Assembly: GCA_002280855.1 (NCBI GenBank)
Contig: NCEU01000001.1
Location: 372,001-436,000, forward strand
From: Sphingomonadales bacterium 32-65-25
GTDB taxonomy: Bacteria; Pseudomonadota; Alphaproteobacteria; Sphingomonadales; Sphingomonadaceae
Direction of reading: 5' to 3'
Length of the DNA: 64,000 nt
Each line of letters starts with the position of its first letter. The stretch's first letter is position 1. Position numbers and translations under genes: made by a program. Of this stretch, positions 37,613 through 46,674 are shown piece by piece. The notes beneath the pieces are model-generated. The model was not told where the DNA came from. It was given only the letters and a program-made list of their open reading frames with translations, and did no database searches.

Positions 37613-38838
37613 GGCGCAGAATTGGCAGCAGCCGGCACCGCCGGTGGCTTTGGCGCAGCAGCCGCCGGTGCCGGCAGCCGGCGCAGCACGAGATCAGCGC
37701 CCTGCCGCTCCAGCCCCCAACCACGGGCAGCCAGTGCCGTGCGCAAAGCCGCCTCGCCGCCGGGCATCGCCACTTCGATGCGGCTGGTGCCACCCACCGC
37801 CACCTGGGCCATCAACACATCGCCGGCAATGCCGCGCAACAGGCGTTCAGCGGCAGCCAGGCTGGCATTGTCCGGCGTGATGGCGGCAATCAGCACCTGG
37901 GTCGATTCCGGCGGCGGCGTGCCAATCTGCACATCGGCCGCAATGATCGCTCCCACGTCCACCGCCAGATCGGGATCGGCGCGCAAGCGGCCATCACGCA
38001 ACGCCTGCGCATAGAGCGCGTCAATGCCCTTCACCCCCTCATCCAAAAGGCGGGCCAGCCCGGCCTCGCTGCCCACCTTCAGCGCCAGACGGCCCAATTC
38101 GGTGCCGGCCGCACCGTGACGGGCGATGAACAGGGCGCGGATGGGGCCACCGGGATAGGTCCTGGTCAGCCGGGCTTCGGCGACCAGCACATCGACCGTA
38201 TCAAAGCGGGTGATGATGCTGCGCCAGCCGGCCGGATCGGTGCGCCGCACCTGCGCCGCGCTCAACCACAGATTATCGGCCGCGGTGCCGCCAGGCAGCA
38301 CATAATCGATCGGCGTCACATTGCCCTGCCAGCGCCCCCAGGCATCGCGCCAGGCCGTGCGCGACTGCGTCACCTGCGCGGCGCCGCCATCCACCAGCAA
38401 CGGCAGCAGCAGCATCGGCGGCGATTGCAGGCTGGCCACACCGCCCACATAATCGGCCGCCCGGCTGCGATCGAACACCACGCCCAGCCGCGCGATATAG
38501 CGGGTGGCGGAAAACTGTTCACCCTGGCTTTCGATGCCGGCCACCATGCCATCGATCTGCCCATCCGAAAGCCGGGGTGCCTCGGCTTCGGGCCGGTTTG
38601 CCAGCCGCGCCCAAAGGATCGGCCAGGCCTTGCGCATCGCTTGCGTCCAGGCGGCGCGGCGGGCGTCTTCAACGGTCTTCGCCGTCACATCCACATCAAT
38701 GCCGCCCACGGCATAGGCGCTGCCCGCCCCGCCTGATGGATCAGACGCCGGGCGTTCGGCCTTGCGGCTGGCCTGCTGGGCCACGGCAATCGCCGCGATC
38801 AGGCCAGCAGCGGCGAACAGGGCAAGGATGCGCTTCAC
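37609..38838 (-). CDS. Exported protein of unknown function, DUF2066-like
   Basis: A 409-residue protein with a signal sequence or membrane anchor (MKRILALFAAAGLIAAIAVA). The N-terminal third (GGIDVDVTAKTVEDARRAAW, then IARLGVVFDRSRAADYVGG) resembles DUF2066 proteins, with alternating beta strands and Ala-rich helices. The C-terminus is Pro/Ala-rich (LPAPAAAAPKPPAVPAAA), likely disordered. The function is unknown. It is the first gene of a run with hdaA (four-base overlap), ppk and ppx and is divergent from purM. Confidence 0.68.
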   Translation of the reverse strand: MKRILALFAAAGLIAAIAVAQQASRKAERPASDPSGGAGSAYAVGGIDVDVTAKTVEDARRAAWTQAMRKAWPILWARLANRPEAEAPRLSDGQIDGMVAGIESQGEQFSATRYIARLGVVFDRSRAADYVGGVASLQSPPMLLLPLLVDGGAAQVTQSRTAWRDAWGRWQGNVTPIDYVLPGGTAADNLWLSAAQVRRTDPAGWRSIITRFDTVDVLVAEARLTRTYPGGPIRALFIARHGAAGTELGRLALKVGSEAGLARLLDEGVKGIDALYAQALRDGRLRADPDLAVDVGAIIAADVQIGTPPPESTQVLIAAITPDNASLAAAERLLRGIAGDVLMAQVAVGGTSRIEVAMPGGEAALRTALAARGWGLERQGADLVLRRLPAPAAAAPKPPAVPAAANSAP

Positions 38839-38920
38839 GCATGCTGTTTAGGGCCGCACCGCCCCGATTGCCAAGCGCGGATGCTGGCGCTTGGCTGCAT
38901 CTGGCGCTATGGCGGCGCGC

Positions 38921-40021
38921 ATGAGCGAAAAACGCCCCCTTGCCCCCCCTCTTACCTATGCTGATGCCGGCGTGGATATCGCTGCCGGCAACGCGCTGGT
39001 GAAGATGATTGCCCCGCTGGCCCGCGCCACCGCCCGCCCGGGTGCCGACGCCGAACTGGGTGGCTTTGGCGGCTTCTTCGATCCCAAGGCGGCTGGGTAT
39101 AAAGACCCGCTGCTGGTCGCCGCCAATGATGGCGTTGGCACCAAACTGAAGCTGGCGATCGATACCGGCCGGCACGACACGGTGGGCATCGATCTGGTCG
39201 CCATGTGCGTCAACGATCTCATCGTTCAGGGCGCAGAACCCTTGTTTTTCCTTGATTATTTCGCCACCGGAAAGCTGGAGAACGGTGTTGCGGCCCGCGT
39301 TGTCGCCGGCATCGCCGATGGCTGCCAACAGGCCGGCTGCGCGCTGATCGGTGGCGAGACGGCGGAGATGCCCGGCATGTATGCCGCGGGCGATTATGAT
39401 CTGGCGGGCTTTGCGGTGGGCGCGGTCGAGCGCGGCGAGCAATTGACGGGTGACGGCGTCGCGCCGGGCCAGCTTATCGTTGGCGTCGCGTCGTCAGGCG
39501 CGCACAGCAACGGCTACAGCCTCATCCGCCGCATCCTTGAGCGTTCGGGCGCCGATCTGGACGCCCCCGCCCCGTTCGATCCCAGCCGCACGCTGACCGA
39601 AGCCCTGCTCTTACCCACCCGCATATATGTGAAGCCGCTGCTGCCGCTGATCCGCGCCGGCCGCATCAAGGCGCTGGCCCATATCACTGGCGGCGGCTTC
39701 CTCGAAAACATCCCGCGCGTGCTGCCCGCCGGGTCGCGTGCGCTGGTCGCCGCGCCCACCCTGCCGCCGCTGTTCGATTGGCTGCGGGAACAAGGCGGCG
39801 TTGCGGCGGCCGAGATGGCGCGCACCTTCAACTGCGGCACTGGCATGGTGCTGGTGGTGGACCGCACCGAGGCCGACGCCGTGATCGCCGCACTGATCGA
39901 CACCGGCGAACAGGCCAGCGTGATCGGCGAAATCATCGCCGGCCAGAAGGGCTGCGAAATCCACGGCGCGCCCGGCCAATGGGGCGAAACGGCGGCCTGG
40001 ACGGCCAGCCACGATGCCTGA
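38921..40021 (+). CDS. purM: Phosphoribosylformylglycinamidine cyclo-ligase
   Basis: A 366-residue AIR synthetase, step five of purine synthesis. [17 protein letters not shown] at the N-terminus, [45 protein letters not shown] and [16 protein letters not shown] are all PurM hallmarks. The start at 38921 ([11 protein letters not shown]) is preferred; an ATG at 38909 and a TTG at 38891 would add only non-conserved residues. Its stop overlaps the purN start by eight bases, so both are read from one transcript. Confidence 0.95.
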   Translation: MSEKRPLAPPLTYADAGVDIAAGNALVKMIAPLARATARPGADAELGGFGGFFDPKAAGYKDPLLVAANDGVGTKLKLAIDTGRHDTVGIDLVAMCVNDLIVQGAEPLFFLDYFATGKLENGVAARVVAGIADGCQQAGCALIGGETAEMPGMYAAGDYDLAGFAVGAVERGEQLTGDGVAPGQLIVGVASSGAHSNGYSLIRRILERSGADLDAPAPFDPSRTLTEALLLPTRIYVKPLLPLIRAGRIKALAHITGGGFLENIPRVLPAGSRALVAAPTLPPLFDWLREQGGVAAAEMARTFNCGTGMVLVVDRTEADAVIAALIDTGEQASVIGEIIAGQKGCEIHGAPGQWGETAAWTASHDA

Positions 40022-40952
40022 GAAGGCGCGCGTTGGCGTCCTCATCTCCGGGCGCGGCAGCAACATGGCCGCGCTGCTCTATGCCAGCCGGCTTTATGAC
40101 TGCCCCTACGAGATTGTCGTTGTTGGCAGCAACGATCCCGATGCCGCCGGGCTTGCGCTGGCGGCAGCGGAAGGTGTCCCCACCTTCGCGCACAGCCACA
40201 AAGGCCTGAAACGCGCCGAGTTTGATGCCATCATGACGCGCGAACTGGAACAGGCCGGCGTCACCCACATCGCATTGGCCGGCTACATGCGGCTGCTGTC
40301 CGCCGAATTCGTCACCCACTGGCAGGGCCGCTGCCTCAACATCCACCCGTCGCTGTTGCCCAAGCACAAGGGCCTGCACACCCACGAGGCCGTGCTGGCC
40401 GCGGGCGAGGCCGAGACCGGCTGCACCATCCACATCGTCACCCCCGAACTGGATGACGGGCCCATTTTGGGCCAGGCCCGCATCAAGGTGCTGCCCGGTG
40501 ACACGCCCGAAACGCTGGCGGTGCGCGTGCAATATGCCGAACACCAGTTGTACCCGCGCGTGCTCGCCGATTGGGTTTCGGCCGATCAGCGCCCCGAAGC
40601 CCTGCTCACCCGCGTGCGCGGCCTGGCGCTGAACCTGCCGGCGGCGGCCGAGAAACTCTCTCACGGCTCCCCCGGCTTCTTCGTCGAAGGCGGCAAGTTC
40701 TTCGCCTATTTCAGCGACAACCACCACGGCGACGGCATCACCGCGCTGCTGCTGAAAGTCTCCGGCCTGGATGAAGCCGCCATGCTGATCGAGCAGGATC
40801 CGGATCGCTTCTTCCGCCCCAAATATTTCGGCCCCGCCGGCTGGGTCGGCATCGTCCTCACCGACGGGCCGGACTGGGCGATGATCGAGGCGATGTTAAG
40901 CGCGGCGTGGCGGCTGTGTGCGCCCAAGCGGCTGGCAATGCTGCCCTTCTGA
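40014..40952 (+). CDS. purN: Phosphoribosylglycinamide formyltransferase fused to a YjbR-like domain
   Basis: A 312-residue protein; PurN alone is about 190-215. Residues 1-195 form the 10-formyl-THF-dependent GAR transformylase: [14 protein letters not shown], the catalytic Asn-His of [14 protein letters not shown], and [13 protein letters not shown] with the conserved Asp. Residues 203-312 resemble a MmcQ/YjbR domain: [37 protein letters not shown] and [13 protein letters not shown]. There is no stop or frame break between them. The YjbR fold is often called DNA-binding, but its role is unclear. Whether the added domain alters PurN cannot be told. Confidence 0.9.
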   Translation: MPEKARVGVLISGRGSNMAALLYASRLYDCPYEIVVVGSNDPDAAGLALAAAEGVPTFAHSHKGLKRAEFDAIMTRELEQAGVTHIALAGYMRLLSAEFVTHWQGRCLNIHPSLLPKHKGLHTHEAVLAAGEAETGCTIHIVTPELDDGPILGQARIKVLPGDTPETLAVRVQYAEHQLYPRVLADWVSADQRPEALLTRVRGLALNLPAAAEKLSHGSPGFFVEGGKFFAYFSDNHHGDGITALLLKVSGLDEAAMLIEQDPDRFFRPKYFGPAGWVGIVLTDGPDWAMIEAMLSAAWRLCAPKRLAMLPF

Positions 40953-41059
40953 ACCGCAGGGGCTGCCTGGAGCCCATTGCCCCAAACAACAGCCTCGCCT
41001 ATTCCAGCGGTGCAGCCGACGTGCAGAAGTGCGCGGCTATGCAAACGGGGGACGATCTG

Positions 41060-41941
41060 ATGCGAAATTTGCTTCTTGCTGCGGCCTTGGCCGGCCTTTC
41101 GGCACAGCCGTTGCTGGCCCAGGAGGCAGCCGTCGCCACCGCGCCCGTCGCGCCTCCGCTCAGCCTCTTCATCGACGGCAAAGGGCCGAACGGGATGAGC
41201 GATCTGCCGATGGGCGTGAAACGCATTCCTGACAGCAATATCGTCGTGTCCGGCCACCAGAAGGGTGGCCCGCTGGGCCTGTTGTTCGGCGTGGTCGGCA
41301 TGGCCATCCAGAGCGCGGCCAACACCGATGCCGGGGGCAAGCGGACGAACGACATCCAGGACGCGCTGCGCTTCGACGTAAGCGGCCGGGCCATCGAACT
41401 GGCGGGCAGCATCCTGGCCGAAGAACAGTTCCAGGGCGCCTATACGCTCGTCACGGCAGAAAGCCCGTCGGCCATGCCGGTGGTGCCCTATGTCGTTCTC
41501 ACCTTCGTCAACCAAACCGACGTGCGGCCCTATATCGTGCTGAAGACCAAGCTCGATCCCGGTGCCGACAGCAAGAAACCCAAGACCATCAAGTATTTCT
41601 GCTGCGAAGGCCCGGCGATGCCGCTGACCGGTGAGGGCAGCCTCACCGAAAACAACGGCGAGAAGCTGAAGGCTCTGCTCAACGCCGAGTTGGAAACCGC
41701 CCTGCGCATCATGTTGACGGACCGTCACCAGCCGTTTGCGCGCAACGACGAAGCCAAGCTCGATATCAACGGCTCGCTGCCGTTCGTCGGCAAGCCGTTC
41801 AAGTGGCGGGGCTGGGACCTGGGCAGCTACAAGGATTACAAACTGATCGAGTTTCGCGGCGGTATCCTGGTGTTTGGCGGCGTCCATGCTGTCGAGCCGG
41901 GCGCGCTGGAGATCATGCCCTATGTGAAGAAGAAGAAGTGA
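41060..41941 (+). CDS. Unknown exported protein
   Basis: A 293-residue protein with a good signal peptide (MRNLLLAAALAGLSAQPLLA, cleavage before QEA). GGGGGA lies seven bases before the ATG, which fixes the start; the frame is open to 40907 but that part has no signal. I do not recognise the domain. Features: GVKRIPDSNIVVSGHQKGG, a short hydrophobic Gly segment PLGLLFGVVGMAIQ, a pair of Cys in KYFCCEGPAM, and a lysine-only C-terminus (YVKKKK). It is followed by a strong hairpin terminator shared with ndk. Confidence 0.72.
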   Translation: MRNLLLAAALAGLSAQPLLAQEAAVATAPVAPPLSLFIDGKGPNGMSDLPMGVKRIPDSNIVVSGHQKGGPLGLLFGVVGMAIQSAANTDAGGKRTNDIQDALRFDVSGRAIELAGSILAEEQFQGAYTLVTAESPSAMPVVPYVVLTFVNQTDVRPYIVLKTKLDPGADSKKPKTIKYFCCEGPAMPLTGEGSLTENNGEKLKALLNAELETALRIMLTDRHQPFARNDEAKLDINGSLPFVGKPFKWRGWDLGSYKDYKLIEFRGGILVFGGVHAVEPGALEIMPYVKKKK

Positions 41942-42008
41942 CGCGCGCGAAGGCGGCTTGAAGGCACAGGCGAACACGATCTTCCCCTGGCGGGGGAGCT
42001 ACAAAGAA

Positions 42009-42038
42009 AAAGGGCCGCAGCGGATGCTGCGGCCCTTT
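42009..42038. terminator. Bidirectional intrinsic terminator (ndk / exported protein)
   Basis: Perfect 13-base arms at 42009-42021 and 42026-42038 (AAAGGGCCGCAGC and its complement) around a four-base GGAT loop. On the minus strand the stem is followed by a T-rich run (TTTTTCTTTG), so it is strong for ndk. On the plus strand the stem ends in TTT only, so it is weaker for the gene at 41060. Confidence 0.88.
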
Positions 42039-42059
42039 CAATGCGCAAGGCGCGTCGAC

Positions 42060-42482
42060 TCAGCCCACAATCTCGGTCTGCGCGAAGAAGTACGCGATCT
42101 CGATCGCGGCGTTCTCGTCGCTGTCCGAGCCGTGCACGGTGTTGGCCTCGATCGATTCGGCCAGTTCCTTGCGGATGGTGCCGGCATCGGCGTTGGCCGG
42201 GTTGGTGGCGCCCATGATGGCGCGGTAGGCCGGAACGGCGTCTTCGCCTTCCAGCACCTGAACGACGACCGGGCCGCTGATCATGAAGGCGACCAGTTCA
42301 CCGAAGAAGCCGCGCTCGCGGTGGACGGCGTAGAAGCCTTCGGCCTGGGCCTGGGTCAGGTGCAGGCGCTTTTGCGCGACGACGCGCAAGCCAGCGCCTT
42401 CGATCATCGCGTTCACCTTGCCGGTGATGTTGCGACGGGTGGCATCGGGCTTGATGATCGAGAAGGTGCGGGTGATCGCCAT
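42060..42482 (-). CDS. ndk: Nucleoside diphosphate kinase
   Basis: A 140-residue enzyme that equilibrates the gamma phosphate among nucleoside triphosphates through a phosphohistidine, the His of [27 protein letters not shown] is the family N-terminus. Start 42482 is chosen because [12 protein letters not shown] directly follows, and GGA lies about eight bases upstream; the ATG four codons earlier at 42494 is possible but not conserved. A strong terminator follows the gene. Confidence 0.95.
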   Translation of the reverse strand: MAITRTFSIIKPDATRRNITGKVNAMIEGAGLRVVAQKRLHLTQAQAEGFYAVHRERGFFGELVAFMISGPVVVQVLEGEDAVPAYRAIMGATNPANADAGTIRKELAESIEANTVHGSDSDENAAIEIAYFFAQTEIVG

Positions 42483-42569
42483 GGGAAATTCCATCTGTTT
42501 GATAGGGGAAAGCGGATGCGCGGCCCCCTACAGGGGGAGCCGGGAAATGGCAAGGTTTGATCGGAAACA

Positions 42570-42647
42570 CCCGCTCAGGCCGAGCTTGTCGAGGCCCGGA
42601 AAGGGCGCTTTTGGCAATCCGCCTTCGACAAGCTCAGGCTGAGCGGG
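42570..42647. repeat. Inverted repeat of the sphingomonad dispersed type
   Basis: Arm CCCGCTCAGGCCGAGCTTGT (starting 42570, continuing to 42595) is nearly complementary to the arm at 42621-42647, which reads GCCTTCGACAAGCTCAGGCT and then GAGCGGG. This is the sequence type (TTCGACAAGCTCAGGCTGAG) that I know as a repeat scattered through intergenic regions of sphingomonad genomes. It lies between ndk and pepA. It is probably REP-like and may stabilise or end pepA-side transcripts; it is the only clear copy I see in the window. Confidence 0.65.
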
Positions 42648-42666
42648 TCAATTTGGGGAAAAGCGC

Positions 42667-44142
42667 TCAGCCTTCGAAATTGTCCGCCACGAAGCGATCG
42701 AGCAGGCGCACGCCGTAACCGGTGGCGCCCTTGTCGAACAGCGCGCCGGGCTTGTTGGCCCACACGGTGCCGGCCACATCCAGGTGCGCCCACTTCACGC
42801 CAGGCTTGATGAAGCGGCCGATGAACTGCGCCGCCGTGATCGAACCGCCTTCGCGCGGGCCAACGTTCTTGATGTCGGCAATGTCGCTGTCGATCAATTT
42901 GTCATAGGCCTCGCCGATCGGCATCCGCCAGAGCTTCTCGCCCACAGCATTGCCCGCCATCTTCAACTGCTTGGCCAAGCCATCATCGTTGCAGAACATG
43001 CCAGCATGTTCATTGCCCAGGCTGATGATGATCGCGCCGGTGAGCGTGGCGAGATCGACCACCACTTCCGGCCCGAAGGTTTCCTGCGCCCACCAGATCG
43101 CATCGCACAGCACCAAGCGGCCTTCAGCATCGGTGTTGATCACTTCCACGGTCTGGCCGTTCATGGTGGTCACCACGTCGCCGGGGCGCTGGGCATTGCC
43201 GTCGGGCATGTTCTCGACGAGGCCAACGACGCCAACCACGTGCGCTTTCGACTTGCGGGCTGCAATCGCGTGCATGGCGCCGGTCACGGCACCCGCGCCG
43301 CCCATGTCCCACTTCATGTCTTCCATGCCGGCCGGCGGCTTCAGGCTGATGCCGCCGGTATCAAAGGTGACGCCCTTACCCACCAGGCACACCGGCTTCA
43401 CATCATCGCGGCCCGTGCCGTTCCAGCGCATGGCGAGAATGCGCGCCGGCCGCACCGAACCCTGCGCCACTCCCAGCAGTGCGCCCATGCCGAGCTTCTT
43501 CATCTCGGCATCGTCAAGGATGGTGAGTTCCACGCCCAGCGCGGCCAGATCACGGGCGCTTTCGACGAAGCTTTCCGGGTAGAGCACGTTCGGCGGCTCG
43601 GACACCAGCGTGCGGGTGCGGGCAACGCCGCCGGCAATCGCCATCAGCCGGTCGTGCGCCTTCACCTCGCCCGCGCCGATGATGGCCAGGCTGGTCAGCG
43701 TCGGCTTCTGCTTGTCCTTCTGCTTCGTGCGATATTGATCGAAGCGCCACGAACGCAGCACCGCGCCGTGGGCCAAGTGCGCCGCCAGATCGCCGGCCAG
43801 CACGCCGACAACGTCCACGCTCACGGTTGTCTCGCCGCTCAGCAGCAGGCGGGCGGCGATGGCACCGCCGATGCGTTCAGCGACGCCGGCATCAATCTTG
43901 TCGGTGGGGCCAGTGCCCACCAGCAGCAGGCGGCCATGCGAAAGGCCGGCCGGGGCCAGCAACTCGACGATCTCCCCCACCCCGCCTTCAAACCGCGCGG
44001 CCTTGACCGCCGACTGCACCGCGCCGTTGGCAGCGGCATCGGCCGCCTTGGCCCCGGCGCTGAGCGCGCCATCCGGGCCGGCAAACACCGCGAGCGCGGC
44101 GACCGGTTCGGCCACAGTGGCCAGATAGGAAATGGCGAGCAT
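42667..44142 (-). CDS. pepA: Leucyl aminopeptidase (cytosol aminopeptidase, M17)
   Basis: A 491-residue M17 aminopeptidase that removes N-terminal residues from peptides. The metal-binding and catalytic segments are VGKGVTFDTGGISLKP (Lys, Asp), MEDMKWDMGGAG (Asp) and NTDAEGRLVL (Asp, Glu, Arg). The regulatory N-terminal domain occupies about residues 1-170. It is not known here whether it also binds DNA as E. coli PepA does. It is divergent from lptD across 63 bases. Confidence 0.95.
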   Translation of the reverse strand: MLAISYLATVAEPVAALAVFAGPDGALSAGAKAADAAANGAVQSAVKAARFEGGVGEIVELLAPAGLSHGRLLLVGTGPTDKIDAGVAERIGGAIAARLLLSGETTVSVDVVGVLAGDLAAHLAHGAVLRSWRFDQYRTKQKDKQKPTLTSLAIIGAGEVKAHDRLMAIAGGVARTRTLVSEPPNVLYPESFVESARDLAALGVELTILDDAEMKKLGMGALLGVAQGSVRPARILAMRWNGTGRDDVKPVCLVGKGVTFDTGGISLKPPAGMEDMKWDMGGAGAVTGAMHAIAARKSKAHVVGVVGLVENMPDGNAQRPGDVVTTMNGQTVEVINTDAEGRLVLCDAIWWAQETFGPEVVVDLATLTGAIIISLGNEHAGMFCNDDGLAKQLKMAGNAVGEKLWRMPIGEAYDKLIDSDIADIKNVGPREGGSITAAQFIGRFIKPGVKWAHLDVAGTVWANKPGALFDKGATGYGVRLLDRFVADNFEG

Positions 44143-44205
44143 GAAAATCCCTTTCGATTCGAACAGGCGTTCTGATTAGGCGCGCCTCACGCCTTCGCCA
44201 AGCAG

Positions 44206-46542
44206 ATGGTTGCAGGCCCGGCATGGCCCGGCTATCGACCGGATGTGCCCGCTTCCACCACCATCACCGCCGTGCGCGCCAGCCTGCTGCTGGCGACAGC
44301 TGGCCTTGCGCTGCTGCCGGCGCCGGCGCTGGCGCAGCGCATGTCTCCGGCCTTGTTGGGCAACAAGGATCCGGTGAACCGCGATCCTGATGCACCGCCA
44401 CGCCGCGCCAATCTGCCGGCGCCCGGCGATGTGGTGGATTTCGAAGCCGATCAGCTGATTTATGACGAGGAACGCCAGCTGGTGGTTGCCAGCGGCCGGG
44501 TGAAGGTGTCGCGCGATGGCTATGCGCTGCTGGCCGATCGGGTGGAATATGCCCGCGGGTCGGACAGCAAGGCCGGCGAAGTGGTGGCGATCGGCAATGT
44601 GCAGATCACCGATCCTGCCGGCAACCAGGCGCTGGGCGACCGCATCACGCTTTCCGACAGCCTGAAGGATGGCGCCATTGCCAACATGCTGCTGGTGCTG
44701 AACGATGGCGGCCGGCTGGGGGCCAAGGCCGCCACCCGCAGCGACCGCCGCTACACGATGGATCGCGCCGTCTATTCCCCCTGCGCCGTGGTGGACAGCG
44801 AAGGCTGCCCGCAGGCGCCGGTGTGGAAGATCAAGGCGGTGAAAATCGTTTATGACGAAAGCCGACACCGCATTTCCTATCGCGATGCCAGCCTGGAAAT
44901 GTTTGGCGTGCCGGTATTGTGGCTGCCTACCCTTTCGCATCCTGATGGTGATTCCCCGCGCGCCGGCGGGGTGCTGGTGCCGGCGGTGGAAATCCAGCGG
45001 CAGCTGGGCGTGGGCTTTTCGGCGCCGATCCATTTCGCCACCGGGCCGGATCAGGATTTCACCGTCACGCCATGGCTTTATACCGCCACCAATCCGGCGC
45101 TGGCTTTTCAGGCGCGGCGGCTGCTGAAGGACGGCCCAATCCAGGTCGATGGCATGTTCACCTTCTCGCGCCGCTTTGATCTGGCTGCCGATGGCGTGAC
45201 GGAAGTGGACCAGGGCGAACGCTTCCGCGGCTATCTGGGCGTGAAGGGCCGGTTGCAGCACGACAGCAAGTGGCGATCAGTGTTTTCGGTGCGGCTCACC
45301 ACCGACGACACGTTCAACCGCCGTTATGGCCTGGGTTTCGATGATACGCTGCGATCATCCTATGCGCTGGAACGCGTCACCGATGAAAGCTGGCTGTCGA
45401 TTTCAGCCTGGTATTTCCAGGGCCTGCGCGCCACCGATCGCGGCAGCGAAATCCCGCTGGCACTGCCGTTGATCGATTATGACTGGCGGCCCGATTGGAA
45501 TGTGGCCGGCGGCAAGGTGCGGCTGGGCGCCAATTCGCTGCTGCTCACCCGCAGCAGCGGGCAAGACATGTTCCGCGCCGTCAGCTGGGGCCGCTGGGAT
45601 CGCAACTTTTACACGCAGATGGGCCAGCGCATCGGTTTCACCGGCCTGGTGCGCGGTGATCTATATGATGTGCGCAATTCGGAACTGGCCACCTTCCCCG
45701 AATATGCCGGCCGTGATGGCTGGCGCGGGCGCGCTGTGGCGCTGGCGGCGGTTGATGTCAGCTGGCCGTTTGCCGGCCCGGCCTTTGGCGGCGAGCAGGT
45801 GATCAGTCCGCGGGTGCAACTGGTGGCGGCGCCGCGCATCGCCAATGCCGGCTTCGCCAACGAAGATGCCCGCGCCTTTGAACTGGAAGATGTGTCGCTG
45901 TTCGATCTGAACCGCACGCCGGGCCTTGATCGCGTCGAAAGCGGCAGCCGCCTCACCTATGGCGCCGAATATACACTTGATCGGCCCGGCTGGCAGCTGC
46001 GTGCCGAAATCGACCAGTCGCTGCGCTTGAACGGTGATGGCAGCGAATTTGCCGATGGCACCGGCTTTCGCGGCCGCGTCTCCGACGTGGTGGGTCGCAC
46101 CAGCCTGAAGATCGGCCGGCTGGTGGAACTGACCCACCGCTTTCGGCTCGACAAGGATAATTTCGCTGTTCGTCGCAATGAAATCGATCTCACGCTTGGC
46201 GGCCGGCGTTCCTATGTTTCGGCGGCGTATATCCGGCTCAACCGCAACGTCACGCTGGAAGATCTGGAAGACCGGCAGGAACTGCGCGTCGCCGGGCGCG
46301 TGGCCATCGCACGCTATTGGGCGCTGTTCGGCAATGCCATCTTCGATCTCACCACCAAGGCGGAAAACCCGTTGGCCAATGGTGATGGCTTCCGCGGTAT
46401 CCGCCACCGGGTTGGCATCCAGTATGAGGATGAATGTTTCCGGTTCGGCATTGGCTGGCGCCGCGATTATGTGGGTGACCGCGATTTCCGCCCCGGCAAC
46501 AATTTTCAGATCAGCATCGCCTTCAAGACGCTGGGTCAATGA
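44206..46542 (+). CDS. lptD: LPS-assembly protein LptD
   Basis: A 778-residue outer-membrane protein that inserts lipopolysaccharide with LptE. A signal peptide (hydrophobic LLLATAGLALLPAPALAQ) is followed by the periplasmic OstA beta-jellyroll (DFEADQLIYDEERQLVVASG, then GNVQITDPAGNQALGDR) and a long C-terminal beta-barrel of alternating residues, ending in a strand with a near-terminal Phe (NFQISIAFKTLGQ). Cys residues occur in YSPCAVVDSEGC and in DECFRFG. The ATG at 44206 gives a long polar N-region; a GTG at 44245 would give a shorter, more usual signal. SurA, needed for LptD folding, is the next gene. Confidence 0.94.
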   Translation: MVAGPAWPGYRPDVPASTTITAVRASLLLATAGLALLPAPALAQRMSPALLGNKDPVNRDPDAPPRRANLPAPGDVVDFEADQLIYDEERQLVVASGRVKVSRDGYALLADRVEYARGSDSKAGEVVAIGNVQITDPAGNQALGDRITLSDSLKDGAIANMLLVLNDGGRLGAKAATRSDRRYTMDRAVYSPCAVVDSEGCPQAPVWKIKAVKIVYDESRHRISYRDASLEMFGVPVLWLPTLSHPDGDSPRAGGVLVPAVEIQRQLGVGFSAPIHFATGPDQDFTVTPWLYTATNPALAFQARRLLKDGPIQVDGMFTFSRRFDLAADGVTEVDQGERFRGYLGVKGRLQHDSKWRSVFSVRLTTDDTFNRRYGLGFDDTLRSSYALERVTDESWLSISAWYFQGLRATDRGSEIPLALPLIDYDWRPDWNVAGGKVRLGANSLLLTRSSGQDMFRAVSWGRWDRNFYTQMGQRIGFTGLVRGDLYDVRNSELATFPEYAGRDGWRGRAVALAAVDVSWPFAGPAFGGEQVISPRVQLVAAPRIANAGFANEDARAFELEDVSLFDLNRTPGLDRVESGSRLTYGAEYTLDRPGWQLRAEIDQSLRLNGDGSEFADGTGFRGRVSDVVGRTSLKIGRLVELTHRFRLDKDNFAVRRNEIDLTLGGRRSYVSAAYIRLNRNVTLEDLEDRQELRVAGRVAIARYWALFGNAIFDLTTKAENPLANGDGFRGIRHRVGIQYEDECFRFGIGWRRDYVGDRDFRPGNNFQISIAFKTLGQ

Positions 46543-46607
46543 TGTTTTCAGCGGCCGTTCAGGCGGCGGTCGCCATTGCGGCCCGGTCTGGCCCAAACAA
46601 GCGCTTT

Positions 46608-46646
46608 CCCCGATCGCTGCCCTTGCGCTAAGGGCAAAGCTCGGGG
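46608..46646 (+). other. Stable hairpin in the lptD-surA spacer
   Basis: Outer stem CCCCGA (46608-46613) with TCGGGG (46641-46646), an internal loop of four bases on each side, then inner stem TGCCCTT (46618-46624) with AAGGGCA (46630-46636) and a five-base loop. It lies 28 bases before the surA start and has no T-run, so it is not a standard terminator. It could stabilise or process the mRNA, or mark the 5' leader of a surA transcript. Confidence 0.45.
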
Positions 46647-46674
46647 ATGCGCTGCGGCGCTTCGGAGCATGTGA

